NCBI GenBank assembly: GCA_036583965.1
Contig: JAZBQD010000030.1
Coordinates: 87,403,300 to 87,467,299, forward strand
Direction of reading: 5' to 3'
Origin: Prunella strophiata
Taxonomy: Eukaryota; Chordata; Aves; Passeriformes; Prunellidae
DNA length: 64,000 bases
The notes beneath the pieces are model-generated. The model worked only from the letters and a program-made list of their open reading frames with translations, had not been told where the DNA came from and ran no database searches. Shown here piece by piece: positions 1-14,000 of this stretch (position 1 is its first letter; the number at the start of each line of letters is the position of its first letter). The position numbers and the translations under genes were made by a program.

Positions 1-1805
1 CACTCCAGATAGAACCAAGCACTCTAGAAGCCTAGAGTCATAATGAACTAAAAAGAAACTGTAGCCATATTACTTTGCCTAATACAGTCACTATATATGT
101 GTTTAACTCACAACCTGATGCATAAACACATACATTATGCAAAAAGACCCACACTAAAAGAGGTAGAAAAAGCTCTATTTCCTTGGCATGCACAAGGTGT
201 GTGTCAGGCAACAGCAAGCGACATTTAACTGGGATGGTTGGTGACTTCCACCTTTGTACTCTATTCATGTACCTGCATCAGTTTAAACCTATTGATTTAA
301 AAATTTTTTATTATTATTAGATTGAGTAAAGTTTGGATGTGTTCCATTACACAGAACAGCTTTTTTGCTTATTTGTGTTTGTAGTTTTACACGGGCTTAA
401 TTCCCCTGGGTGCAATTTACTCTCAAGTGCTGCATTCAAGAGGCAAAAAGACCTTAAAGTGGACATAAATTAGATTTGGCTGAGTACAAGGCTCAATCAA
501 TATAGTTTAAACATTTGAATAGTTCCTGAAGTCCTGCTGGCACATCTGGATTTGCTAAACACACACTGGGGTAAAGCTGAGGAATCAACTATAACCTCAG
601 GAGACCAGTGTGCTGAGTTTCCATCTAGAGTCAGTGGAGAGAGAGTCTCCAAAATGAACCTCCTTGCAGAGTTTGCTTTTGATTTTTAGGGAATAAGCAT
701 TCCTCAGTATTGCCACCAATGCACTCAGCTGCCCAAACACTGAAGAACATTCTGTAGCTGTCTACAGAAAAATGTATTCACACCAAGGCTTAAAAATAAA
801 AGTTGGCTGTTATTTTAATGTTAAAACTTTATCTTAGAGCTCTTGACTCCCAAAGGGCATGATGCTTCAATCCAGAGCAGGTTAAAGGAGAATAAATTTT
901 GGAGCACAAATTATAAATACTTCCACAGTGGATTTGCCCACACACTGCAACTACTATCAAATTCATGGTTACAAAATAGACTCTTGTACCATCACTTTGA
1001 AACTGCTCATTTACATCTGCTTTTCCTGTTTAGCCAATTCTACTCCATTTCCCAAAAAAAACCCAATGAACCACAGTGAATCAGCATTCAACACACTTTT
1101 TTAAGAGCACAAAAACCTGTGTCTGATCATTATCAGGAGTGATAATTTACCAAAATTGTTAAGTACCTGTAAGAAATAGTCTAGAAGGAATGAATCCTAC
1201 CACTTAAAACTTGATCAAGATTCAGCAAGGCTTCTCTGGTGTCCCACTCCAAATATGACCATGGCTAACACTATGCCAGACCAGCTGAGGCTTTATCTAG
1301 TGTTGAAAAGATCCAGGGAGAGAGATACTAAGCGTGGTCCCAGTGTTGCTCTGCTATTTCCACACCCTTAACAGAAAATACTTCTGGTGGTTCAGATGGG
1401 CTTAGTAAAACTTCTTCATCTCAAGTATGTTCTTTGGTATAATTTGAATGAAGACATGGTACATTTACACAAAATTCCATACCTTTAAAGCAACTGCAGA
1501 TGACTTAACATCTGTTAAGGACTAGATACTTTGACACCCTTCTGCATTTGCTCCAACCTCCACTGGGACTCTGGGTTTATGCTGGCATGCAGTGTGGTCT
1601 CTGCAAAGCTTCCCCTAGTGCCTGATGGAGATGATTAAAATCTCTTCCCTGCATTCAAACACTTTTGGGTTTGCATTTGTTTTGCTTCTGGAACTACAGT
1701 GTTTATTGTTATTGCTGATTCAAGACCAGTAGTCCCAGGTTGCTAATGCAGTCAATCCAACAGCTCTGCTTGTTAAATTTTATCTCTTTTAAAACTTCTC
1801 CTTAG
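1..1805 (+). other. Opsin intron upstream of the TM6-TM7 exon
   Basis: AT-rich noncoding sequence ends in the pyrimidine-rich acceptor of the opsin exon. No opsin exon with TM1-TM5 landmarks (DRY-like motif, disulfide cysteine of loop 2) was found in any frame, so the previous exon must lie left of the window. Nothing else was recognised here. Confidence 0.6.
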
Positions 1806-2039
1806 GTTGGAAAAATCCACAAGAATGCTGCCCGCAAAAGAGAATACCACGTCCTGTTCATGGTGATCACTACAGTTATCTGTTACCTGGTGTGCTGGAT
1901 TCCATATGGGGTTATAGCATTACTTGCAACATTTGGCAAGCCAGGTGCTGTGACTCCAGTTACAAGCATCATACCTTCCATCCTAGCAAAAAGCAGCACT
2001 GTTTGCAATCCCATTATCTACATACTTATGAATAAGCAG
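1806..2039 (+). CDS. TMTOPS: TMT-type opsin, internal exon with TM6-TM7 and retinal lysine (partial gene)
   Basis: This exon encodes 78 residues of a light-sensing G-protein-coupled receptor of the Opn3/TMT opsin group, a plasma-membrane photopigment. It begins in frame after a pyrimidine-rich acceptor ending CTTAG and ends at CAG/GTAAGA, so both borders are phase 0. Visible landmarks are the basic end of cytoplasmic loop 3 (NAARKREYHVLF), the TM6 motif CWIPY (exon residues 30-34), and the TM7 segment AKSSTVCNPIIY. The lysine at exon residue 62 (codon 1989-1991) is the Schiff-base lysine, equivalent to rhodopsin K296, and NPIIY is the NPxxY motif. AKSST and the following MNKQ, together with the next exon starting FYKCF, fit TMT opsins better than OPN3 itself. 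The 5' exons lie outside the window. All key residues of this part are intact, so there is no sign of a pseudogene. The exact TMT paralogue number cannot be fixed from this sequence. Confidence 0.93.
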
Positions 2040-3370
2040 GTAAGACATACTTTATTTTTAAATTGTATTTTCTTCAGGGTCCATCAGACATTCTTGACTA
2101 TTGTGACTACTAGTCTTATAGATGTATTTTTAAGGACACTGAAAGCTTGTCCAAACAATACTACTGGAGTCTTGGGGAGGAAGTGTTTGCCAACAACAGC
2201 ATATTGCTAGACAGAAAGAACAGAAAAATGTTAAAATGTTTGCTTACTGAAATTGCTTGTGTTCTTCAGAGGGCATACTGGGTATTAATTTGTATCCTTC
2301 AGAGTTAGTTGCCAAAAGTATTTACAAAGAATACTCAAACATTTGATGAGGTTGAGGAGTGGGGGGAAGTGGACAAGGAGACAAAGGGATTTCATGACCT
2401 TGAAAACAAAACAAAGGAGACCATTTGTAAATACCATTATCACGATAGACCCACTTGAAACCAAATATCATTGCAATTACTGTTTTTGTGGACACCTACA
2501 TCCTTACTGTTAAATTCACAGTTTAGCTACATGCCAAAATAGATAATAAATTTTGTCTCATGAGCACCAAAGCATATTCTAAAATGCCTACGTCCAGTTC
2601 AGGTCTCTCATTCCTGTAAATGCCATTGTCAGTACTCAAAAGTGAGCCTCCTAATGTTTCTGTGTTGACAGTTCTGACTCTCAAGTTTGATAATGGCAGA
2701 TCTGGAAGTTTTAAAACTACTTTTTGCAGTAGGAAATCTGAAAAAATATGCATAGTTCATGAAAACTTTTTTTATTAGATTACGTGTTAGAGGTTGTTCT
2801 CAGTTTTCTTTCTTCATTGTGTCCATAACATTATTACAAAGCAAAGAAAGACCCTTTATCTTTTCTTGCTCAGTGTGTGCTGGAGTCCACCCTTATCAAA
2901 AGCAGCAATGTATTATTATGGAGCTGAGACAAGGGAAGAGTTAAATGTAACAGCCAAATGTATTCAAGTTTTGCCACAGCCTGAGATCATGCTTGGCCTG
3001 CTTCATCTTACCTAAATTTCCTAAACAATGAAAGAATCTACTCTTGGAATTTGAGGGGGAAATCTCAAGCACGCAGTGAAACCTCCTTGAAATCAGAAGG
3101 AAAAAGTTCTATTGCCTTTCCCAAAACCAGGGCTTCATTTCCAATATCTAGTTTGAGCTGACATTGAAGCAAATAGAACATTCCATTTGAAAAGTGTTAA
3201 TTCTGAAGAAAACCAGTAACTTTTCCCCTTTACCTTTTATGATTCCTATGAAAACTTCTCAACAGCAGCATCTGCCTTACTTCTTTGTTCTCTGAACACT
3301 TTGACTGAGGTCCTTGACTGAGAGATAATCTGATTGTGCTGTGATCATTGGAGCAGGTTATATAATATTG

Positions 3371-3432
3371 ATAGACATTTTGGCATTATCAAAATGCCAA
3401 TCTATCTATTGATAGATACATTTTGGCATTGT
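3371..3432. repeat. Cluster of short direct and inverted repeats
   Basis: CATTTTGGCATT occurs twice in direct orientation with the inverse form AAAATGCCAATCTATC between them, next to the near-palindrome ATCTATCTATTGATAGAT. The arrangement can fold into alternative hairpins. It may be the remnant of a small inverted-repeat element, or chance in AT-rich DNA. Confidence 0.6.
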
Positions 3433-6400
3433 CTTTACACATGGAGATGTGACGAGCCACCCTGAAGGGGAGGAGCTTGGTCAGAATTGGGATAGATACT
3501 GTTTACTAATCAAATCAAAATGATAACTAATGTGCAGTATTAACTTGCAGCTCTCCTCTGCTGTGCCACTGTGTATTAGCAGTGAAAATAATTGGTTGTA
3601 AATGATACTGAGAAATGTGCTTTACTCAAGAAGGTGAAACCCATCCCTTTGTCTGTTCCTCCTCCTTTCAGAACAGGAACAATAGTAACACCCCCATACA
3701 ATGCATCGCTGGTGTTCTTGGCACCTCTGTAGTTGTTCTCACACTTCCTTTTAAATTTTAACACCTCAGGAAAAGAAGTTGTTAATCTTCCTGGCACTCA
3801 TCTTTCCTGGTCTTCATGCTTAGCTGAGAATTGTCACGGAAGGCTGGTGCCTCCCAACACAGAAATTATCTGGTCTGCATTTTTCACAGTTCTCTGTTTG
3901 CAGATATGAGGAACCACAGTAGGGTATTTACTCCTGCACCTTAAAAATATACAGAACATGTGGCATTATTTTTAGCTCTCTATGTATAAGTTTTTTTGCT
4001 CTGGGAAATGCCCTGAAGATTGGAAAATGGTGTTGGCTGACTGCAGTTGTGGTGTTAGCTTCCAGCTGCCATAAATCTGTGCAGAGTATTGTGGAACCAT
4101 CAGCCTGTGAGTCAGCTTTAAAACTCATCCTACAGAGCACATCTTTAAATCAACTCTCAAGCAGTCCCTGAGTCACTTTCATGGTCCTGGAAATCTAGAG
4201 AAATAGTTTTGTCTTTGGCATTGCCTACTGCACTGACCTGAGGTGGTAAATCACTGAGGAAAATAGTGAATTTCTTTCCAGCTGCAGGAACTCCCTCAGA
4301 TGGGATGGCATGAGGCATGCTGCTGTCCTTCTTCCTGTGCTGTCCTCCAGGAGGAGAGAGATGCATTGTTTAAGCTGGAGTGTTACTGGGCTCATAACAG
4401 GCCAGGCAGACATCAAGATTCACTGACAAAACTACAGCACTAAACTGCCTGAGAGCAAATGATGCTGGGGTGAAGCTGGAGGAGACAGTAGAGGAGATCC
4501 CATTTTCCCTGTTCTCTCTTTATGGAAGGCTCTTTTGGCCCTTGGCAATATGACTGTTTGTGCCTGGGGCAGCTTCCCCAAGGGTCAGGACCCAAAAAGG
4601 CAGCACACAGCCAAGCAGCTGGGCAAGGTCAGCGTGCACTTCCAGTGCATCAGTCCTTTGTAATTAGATAGCTAATGTAGTTCTGCAGATTTTGTTTCAT
4701 CTTCTCCTTCCTCTCACAGTGTCTTTTATTCCCATCACACATCCCTGTCAAGTTCCCATTGTTCAAACTTCTACCCATGCAGCCACCCCAAACAGATTTT
4801 TAATGACAGCTCTGACTACCTTCCTTTCACCATGGTGGTGCTGACAGAACCCTGCTTTTTCACAGTGTTACATGCAAGCAAGTATTAAGCATTCTCTCAG
4901 GAGATATGGAGTTTCTCTGTAGCCATGGGTTTGCTGCTGAGGAGGTGATCACTGGGAGAATGCTGCTGTTGTGTGTTCCACAGAACAGCACAGGAACCCC
5001 AACATGGAAGTGCTTTCTGGCTGCTGTAACTGTGCATGAGGACATACTGTGTCACCCTGATTTTTTAAGTTTCTCTAAAGCCTTCTGATGTTTACATTCT
5101 TGTGCAGAACTTTCTCACACGCTTTCTGTAAATAACTTATTGTTTTGTCTTCCTCTATGGGGGAAGAGCAACTTGATGGACTATTGAGTTGTCCAGTGGC
5201 ATTGAGGAGGTGGCACTGTCACCATCCAATGACACTGGGATTTCAGAAAACTATCAATGGAGTCAGAATTCAATAAACTTTCTCTTTTTGCTCTCTTACA
5301 CCTTGCAAAGAGCTGCTGTCCACGTCGTGTTGTTTGTGCTCTACAGTGACAATACTGCACTAAGAAACAGGGATTATTAGCTGGATAGCCTAATGATGTG
5401 GCAGCTTCAGAGGTTAACCTTGTTTTTACATACCAGAAATTAATTTTTTATTGACGTAGAAGTCAAGATACTAATAATGAGTGTTCAAGAAGGTGTGGTT
5501 ATGGATGAGATCACAGTGAGAGTGAATGACTCTCCACTCATTTCACAAAATTTGAAGATGGCACTCAGAGAAAAGAAAAATTTTCTGCATTGCTACTGAC
5601 AGCCAAATTTAAGTCAAGTTTAAACCTGCATCACTTATAGATCTAGAGAACCAATTGTTTGAAAACTACAGATGAGATTACAAGTCACAATCTTTGCTGA
5701 AGCAAAATAGCCTTGCCCCCCTGCAGCTCATGAGCTTTACACTAATTTCTTTCACATTTCTTGTTGCTCAGATAGTGCACCTAAGTCTCCCTGGACTACT
5801 GAAACTCAGGCCAGTACATCTAATACTCTGTTGCATAATACAATTGGATAAAAGGTCCACTCACACCATGTGATCAGTAATGTGCTATTTCTGGTGTCAG
5901 AAAGTGCCTCTGAGCAAAATAAGGAGGGAGAATGTGAGGAAAGGGATGTATGTGAATGTGAATATAAGTCCCTGATTAGTAATTTGATTTCCAGTATCTG
6001 TCTTCTTGAATTAAAATCATTGCACTTTTAAAAAATAGGTGGTCCTTTCATTTTCCCCAAGGATCTTGAGAAGTGATGCTCAAAAGAATATATACACTTA
6101 CTTGAAAGTCATTACTACTGTGACCATTCCAAATTTATCATGAAATGAAGCATGATGGGTAAGGGAGAGATTAAGAAGAATGAAAAAACTAAGACATCTT
6201 TTTGGTTTTTTGTTCTTTTCCTGAAGGGATTTGAATAATAATGATAATGATGTACTTAGGGAGTGTTCCTCAATGGGACCTGAGCCCAACATCACACATC
6301 AGACACCTCCCAGGTGCTCTGCTGTGGCTCTGGCAGTCCCCAGGAAGCTATGCCACCTCCTCCTACCTAATGAGTGGCTTGTTGCTCAGGCCAGCCCCCT

Positions 6401-7027
6401 CTTCCAGGGCCTTAATAGAACTTCCCAGCTGCCAGATGAATAACAAAGAATTTTTCTGCCCATAATAATAATCTATTTGTTCTCTGCATATGCAGTTTTC
6501 TAGCACTCCTTTTCAGTCCTTCTTGATCTTACCTTTTGCACTGAAGAGGGAGAAATGCATATGAGCTTTGAGAAAGGGAGATACACATGATCATGATAAA
6601 AAATAAATAACCTTAACATTCCTCCACTGGCTGTCATAACAGCTATATTTTCAGTCATTTTCCATGGGATATTTTGCAGTTTTCAGTATTTCCAACAAAA
6701 GGTAATGGCTAACTTTTAAAGTTGGAGAAATATGTGTGTAGGTTAACAGTGTATTTTATAAGTTGCTCACTTTCACATTTGGAAAGACAAGATATTTTAG
6801 CTGTGTGAGAACACAGAACTACACATCCAGAAAGACAGTATGCAGTTCAGGGATAATTGTGCCAAATTTCATTTTACACACAAATTGGGACACTTCTATT
6901 AAGTCCTGAAAAGAGTCCTTTTTTTCTTAGTTCAAACCTTTGAGAGGTTTGTGGAGTCACCATAGAATTTATTATCTTGTTATAATTTTACATTAAAATT
7001 CACTTAGATTTCAATACTCATGATCTG

Positions 7028-7047
7028 CTTTTTTTTTTTTTTTTTTT
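7028..7047 (+). repeat. T20 homopolymer tract
   Basis: Twenty consecutive T in the opsin last intron; simple sequence. Confidence 0.85.
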
Positions 7048-10000
7048 CCGTCTTTCACTGGTAGCTAAGCTGTCTTTGAGTAATTAGTAGTCCAAACAGA
7101 ATAGCACACCCGAGCTCTTCAGTTGAAAACAGGTCAAGTCAAAATGATCTCTTACTGCAGAATACTCTGCTGTAGTACTGCTCAGAAATGTTTTGACTTT
7201 ATTTCTCTGCCAACATGTAGTGTTATGACTTTTTAAAGCAGAGGGGCAAAGAGAAAAAAGGTCTCAAGGGCACCTTTGCTGCTGTCATAAGGTATAATTG
7301 CATTTCACACAGTAAGTTTTAAATTACTTTAGGAATTTCTCTTGCAGCTCATGACAAAAAGATCAGTTCAGGTAAATAACTTGGGCATTTAACTGGGGCT
7401 CCAAGCAAACCCAGCCACACTTCATGCTGCCCCAGGCTATATCCTTTGATACATCTTGTCTGTGTTGACATGTTCTGTCTGTCCTGGACTGGCTTCAATC
7501 TCACAGAAGGGTTTAAAACTTTCTTCTTTTAGATCCAGGGCAAAACTAGGGAGCAGGAAGCCAGACCACCTCTTATGCAAGCAAAATACTGAATAAAGTT
7601 GAAAATTAATGCAGGTGAATGATGAAGAGAAATACAGGATAAGCACATGTTTTAAACTATATAATGATTTTCACTTTATAGCTAGGGAATGCATTAATGG
7701 AAATGAAAGCCAGTTAAAAGATCCTTCTTCTGGAAGGCACAGAAAGTGAAGGGCAGCAATATCTTTTTAAATCTTAGTTTATAACAGGACCTAATATGTT
7801 AATATCTCTTCCTGTATTGCTCCTTTCGTAGCAACAGAGAAACATGAGGCTTCACAGAAGTGGGGAGAGACCTCCACATTAGACAAGGGTGAAATAAATG
7901 GGTCGGAAACCAAGGGGAAAATGCAGGGAGCAGGGTTTGTAGCAAAGATGATGGGATCCTTTTGTAGTCCATACCCACTCTGCAAAAGAGAACAGGCATT
8001 TATTTCTGAAAGGAGAAGACAGGAGACTCCAAAGAGGGTGAAGCTGAGGTGTTGAATTTGAAGTACAGCTGTATCACAGTTTAAGAGGTGATGTCCACTC
8101 TAGTGCATCTTCATTGTGATTAGCTTAGAGAAGTGGAAACATTGCCTCAACTGCTTCCTGACAACCTTGTAGGCCATGCTGGTCAATAGAAGGGGTCAGA
8201 GTCACACTTACCTTAGTGGAAATAAATCAGCATAAACTGCAATGATTAAATGACAGGAGATTTACATTGCTGCCTGTTTGAGGGCTAGCAAGGAAATAGC
8301 TGTAGGGGAAGACTTGACTTCTAGAATCATTGTCACTACTCAAAAGGCAGCAAAACAACAAACTGTTTAAGGATTCAGATAAATTTTAGGGTTACACATC
8401 TCAAATATTCTCCAGTACAGGGAAAACAGCTTCAGTCAAATGGTTTGCCCTTGCCTACCAGGGTCTGCCTACAGTTGTGCTGGCAGTTTCAGAACTCCAT
8501 TTACAATCAGCTGTTTTTCATACACTTCCACCTAGCCTATTAAACCTGCAGGATAGATTGATAGATAAATGGAAATTTCCAGTATTCAGAATTTACTGTA
8601 GAGCAAGAAATGTGGTATATTCACAGCTAAAAAAAAAAGGTGTTAGGATTTTTGTAAGCAAGGTCCCTTGGTAGCCTTGTTGCTGTTGCAAGTAGACATC
8701 ATAGGAAGCTCAGCCAAAATGGTGTTTCTTTGCTGGCTTCACAGGTAACATCTGTCCTCAAGGGAGAATCTGGATGGTCAAGAGCTCATCCAGTCCTAAG
8801 AGAAATAAGGGGAAAAAAGGATGAAATACTAGCCACTCTGCTGTTTCTCACTTTCCATCACTTCAGTGTGATCTAGAAGTTGCATGAAAGCACTTGGCAG
8901 TTAAGTTTTTTTCTGAACTGATTTCCAAGTTTGGTGTGGACAAAGTCCTACAGAGGCATATGTGATCCATAGGCAGTGTAAACTTGAGCTACTCTTCAAA
9001 ATAGCATTGCCAAGCCACACTGAATGGATGTCACAGGATCTTCTGTTGCAGTGGTCTAAACTGCAATGGCAGGTCAGGGATCAGACTCAATTCTAGCCCA
9101 CACCTTGGTTTGATTAAGGTCAAGCATTTATTTAGCCTCATAGTTCCCCTTTTCAATTCTAATATTCCTGTTTTTCTAAAATATAGAAATATTATGTTAT
9201 GTTTTATAAGTAGGACTCCAGTTAAACATTTGGTACTACATACCATTTCAAAGCTGAATGCAAGCACAGGTCAGCTGAAGAAAACAGAATGCACCATTCT
9301 GTAATGCAATGCAATACAGCATATTAGATAAACAAAGAATTTAGTTGCTTTATGAGGACAATCAAATTCAACAGATGAAAAAGTATTGAAAAAGTAAGTG
9401 TAACCCTGGCAGTGACAGAACCTCTAAATTTTCTCTCCTGTTCAATAACTGAGTAATCTTTTGTCATATGGTAGTGGCATAATACTAAAATTTTATTCAG
9501 AGCAGGACATATTTTCTACATATTGTGTCAATTGAGATTATTTCTCAGAGTTTTACTGTGTGTACCAGGCATTTCTGTGCAGTCATGTATCTTACTATGA
9601 ATTGAAGCAACAATTGTTTCAGATTAGATGGACGGAGAAAAAACAAAATGAGTTTTCCTAGGCAGAGAATATTTTTCAGCATTTATGTAACCTCCACTAA
9701 ATAAATATTTTTAGTTGAGTTACTTCTTGGTATCCTTGTGAAGCATATGATTATCATCATCCTAGTCTTACAGCAGGGGAAATTTAAGGATTAAAGGTTA
9801 AATTAGTGCTCAGACCCTCACAAAATTGCTTGACAATTCTAATTCAAATCTGTAGAACTTTATTTTATGATTTTATCCTGATGTCCTTCTTCCTCCAGGG
9901 CAAAAAGTCTGCTGTACTCAAAGAAATAATCATTGCCACAGTATGGAAAATACAATATAAAACTGTACTGGGCCTGTAATTCATTAGAATAACCCCCTCT

Positions 10001-11008
10001 TCATTATAAACTGCATCATTTAATGCATTTCAGAAATCTGTGTCCAAATGAAAATAGATTTGAGGATCATTGTCTTTTGAAGTAGAAGCTATTACAGAGC
10101 TTTGTTCCCCTGATGTTTATTATAATAACTGCTCTCAAACTAAATATATTTGTATCTAGTTTGTAAACCTTTATTCCTCAAAAAGCTCCTCTTCTTTGGT
10201 AGTTGTCTTTTCCTCATAACTGGGATACCATAAACAGATCACTTTCTACCCCCACATTGCTAGTGTGAACTAGTTTAGTTCTTTTCATAATTTCATGTTC
10301 AAAACAAATCCTCAAATTATAATTTTGGTACTCATGCTTGGAACTGGGTATTTCTTTTGAGAAAATTTTTAGGCATTCACTGGGTGTTAATAGAGAACCA
10401 ACACCTCAATGTAGTAGGAGTTATTTCTTGTTTCTGTCTTGTTTGCAGTGTCTAACTCTCTTGATTATTATTATCTTCAGAATCTGAACTGAAAACAAGA
10501 ACATCAGCTCTACAGTGGCCTCTTAAATCCCTTTATCTAAATTAGAATCAGATTTTCAGGAATGGGTGTATAGAAATATACACAAGAGGTCTGCTACATA
10601 AGGAACAACTGTTGCTTGCTGAGTACTTTATGGATGACCTTGCTTCAGATGTAATGTTCCAACCCTGCAGGGAAAACATTTACTCAAGACCTTACAACTC
10701 ACCCAAGGCTTTACAGGACTTCTGTGTTTGCTGGCCTTTAGGCCAATAGAAATTCACTACAAGCAGGATTCAAAGGTCAACCAAAAACTTATATCACTTG
10801 TCTTCCTTTTCACCTTCACCACTCTCCACCTCTCCCACAGCAAGCACCAGCTTCAAAATCAAGGAATTTCTATGTGAGTTAGAAAACAAAAACCAGGCAC
10901 GTTTGTCACTTGTTATTCAATTTCCCAGTAAAGCATTTTCTCAGTGTGAAATGTGGCTTCTTCAATATTAGAAAAGCTGTTAATTTTACCAATTTTATTT
11001 TCAGTGGG

Positions 11009-11036
11009 AAAAAAAAAAAAAAAAAAAAAAAAAAAA
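11009..11036 (+). repeat. A28 homopolymer tract
   Basis: Twenty-eight consecutive A in the opsin last intron. No poly(A) signal or coding remnant was found just before it, so a processed-pseudogene tail is not supported. The length may be unreliable. Confidence 0.85.
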
Positions 11037-14000
11037 GACATTTCAGCCCAGATCTCCATGCTTAAGCTTCTACATACACCTTGGTTCTTGTCAAAAGTAT
11101 CTCCAATGAAGGACACTATCCTTCATCCAGCAGATCAAGCTCTCTTACCAGGCTGCATCCCTCATGTGTCTCAGCAGTGGTTCAGTGAGGGGGAGGAAAT
11201 GCAGTGATATGTAGCCCAGCCCAGTGATCTAATTTATAGAGGAACAGTCAGAATGAAGTTGAACTACAGATCCATAAAGACATCAACATATAACTGGCTA
11301 TTTTGACAGTCTGGGGTTTTGTCTGGATTTTTTTTATAATTTGTTTTGGTTTTGTTCAATATGAGAAAGAAATTATAGAAGAATTAAAAATTCTGTCAGA
11401 ACAGAAATTCTGAATTCTCAGCCCAGTGGGTTCTGTTATTGCATTATTCACACATAAAACCTGCTACAAAATGACTGCTACAAAAACACAGCCACAAATC
11501 AATCCCCTCTTGGTAATTTCTAATTCTGCCTTGGGTAAAATCAATACCTAATTGCCTGCAAACCAAGATAAAAATAAAACCCAGGGAAAACTTAGTCCTC
11601 ATCCGTTATACCCACCACTTACTGTACTGCAGCTCTCATTTCTTGATAAAGTATTAAGTGCCCTCGTCCAGCAGTAGAATGCTTATCTGAAAAAATATCA
11701 GAGAACTTCCTGGATCTCATTCATTGCAATTGATGGAAATATAATTTTGTCAACAGAAGGAACAGGGCAGGTAGTCAGGAAATCTGGGGGAGGAGGAGGT
11801 TTGTGAGAACCTATGTTTTAGCCAGAGGTAGAATTAATTAATGCCAAGGAAGAAGAATCAGCAGGTAAAGTCTAAGAGCTGCTGAAATTTCTGTGTGTGT
11901 GTGACTTAAAAGAATGCAAGAATGACCAACCCTCAAGCAAAAAGACCCTGAGAAATTCACAAGTGAAAATAGTGATTGGTATTTTACTATAAAAATAACC
12001 TCATGGAAAGAACACTTTGGATTTCCTTGTGCAGTGTTCTGGGTCTCAGCCTTAATGAAATTCTGTAAGGAACATCTGGAAGACCTGCTTTCCCTAAACA
12101 CATTACATAGCCAAAGACAGGCAGTTCATAACCTACTCCCCCAAAAAGAAAACCACTCAATCAGAAACAACTCCCCCAACACAATAACATCATATTTCTA
12201 CAAATATTTAATCATGTACTATATTCATAGCAAGATTGGGGCAGGAATATACCAGCATAAACCCATCACAGTCAGCTGCAGTCTTCATTTTAATCCATTT
12301 GGGCTGATCTAGAGTCCATGGCTGAAGAATTGAAAATACAAGAAAAAACTGGGTCAGCAGTACAGCATATTGACTGTAACTAAACAAACACATAGATTTT
12401 TCAAGTGTCAAAATGCTTCTCATTGTTATGCTTTCAACTTCCAGCAAAATGCAAGTTGTTTTAAAATGATCTGGGAATCACTCATCCCATATTATGGTGG
12501 TAACAGACCCTTCATTTCTCCTTACAAAGTGGAATGTTACTGTAGGGACTGGTGAATTTGCTGCTGCCTCTGTTAGTCAGGATCCATCAGTAACACTGCA
12601 AAACTCTAAACAATTCTAACTTATGAAAGGGGAATAGGAAACAGAGAGAGGATCCATTTTTTTTTTTGCTATTCACTGAAGTTCCTCATCTTGCTTCAGG
12701 AAACTCTTCTTAAGTTTCTTTTAGGTAGGAGGAACTAACTTCACATGCTACTTGTATTGTATACTGTATAGGGCTTAGTAACTCTGTTTAAGGCCAGGGG
12801 AAAGCATTTATGAGATAAATATGACAACTGGTCTGTTTTTCCTGCAGTAATAAACCCATTGAAAGCAACCATGTGCTGTCTTAAACCAGTGTGCATTGAA
12901 GACACAGTAGCATTGTTAATATTTGCTTTCATGTGCATAATCAATCCCTTTGAAGTTCAGTAGTCATGCTGATTACACTTGAGTATGGGCAGAGAAAAGT
13001 TTCTCCCGGTTTCCTCTGACAAAATAACTATCCCCACTTTATGATCCCTTTAGCTTTGATCTCTCACTTTGTTAACTTTGTATGAGAGCACGTTTCATGG
13101 GGACTTATCTAAAAGGAGTATTTTGAAATAATTACCTGAATAGCATGTTATAAGCATGAAAATAAGGCAGTATTTCTCAGACATGGTATATGCTCTGTTG
13201 TTTCTGCCTTCCTTGCTCTTCTACCATGGAACAACTTACACATTTTCTTTTTATCTCTACTTCTTGGGATGCTACAACTGCTCATTAAAATGCCTAATGT
13301 CCTGACAGCTGCATTCAGCCCCATGCATTTGTAAAGACTAAATTAGGTCCATCAAGTAGTTTGTAATTTCATTTGTATAGACAAAAACAAGCACTGGAAA
13401 TAACTGAAAAACAACCCAACACTTCCAAAGAGGAATATTGCTAGGGGAGAAAAAGAATGTTGCTTGATCCAGTTGGAAGCATCAGCTAAGACTCCTATCC
13501 CTTTTACTGAAAAAGCAAGCTCAGAAACAGGTCCAGGACCAAACCTTTCCCACTTTTCCTTTCTGGTTATCTGTCTTCTTCATGCTCAGAATGCAACACT
13601 TGATATAAACCTTCTGCCCCATGGGCAATAGGGCTGGGCCTAGGGATAGACCTCTGGCACTTTTAGCTTGCCCAAGACAAATGTTGCATGTTTCTTGCCT
13701 AAATTTGCCAAAAATTTTTATGTGGCAAATAAAAAATTGACATTTTGCTTGTCTTAGTCCAAAGTATAGACACTTTAGATTGAGAATGCTGCCCAGTGTA
13801 CAAAACATCAGACAACTCACCATTCATGAACTCTAACTTCTTGAGGCACGTTCAAGTTATGCTTCCTACAACTGCTATCACCAAACAATGCTTAAAAGAT
13901 AAAACAAAGCCTTCTAGATTTATGCAAACCAAAACAATCCAGAATCACCCAAACTTCTTCCATTAACAACACTCCCCACCCCGAGGGCCCCACTTCCACA

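Noticed and set aside
1806..2039. Assignment of the opsin exon to OPN3 (encephalopsin)
   Set aside because: The loop-3 end, TM7 segment and C-tail start match TMT opsins, and the tail exon lacks the long OPN3-type C-terminus.
10953..11036. Processed pseudogene or SINE ending in the A28 tract
   Set aside because: No poly(A) signal, coding remnant or RNA-derived promoter boxes were found before the tract.
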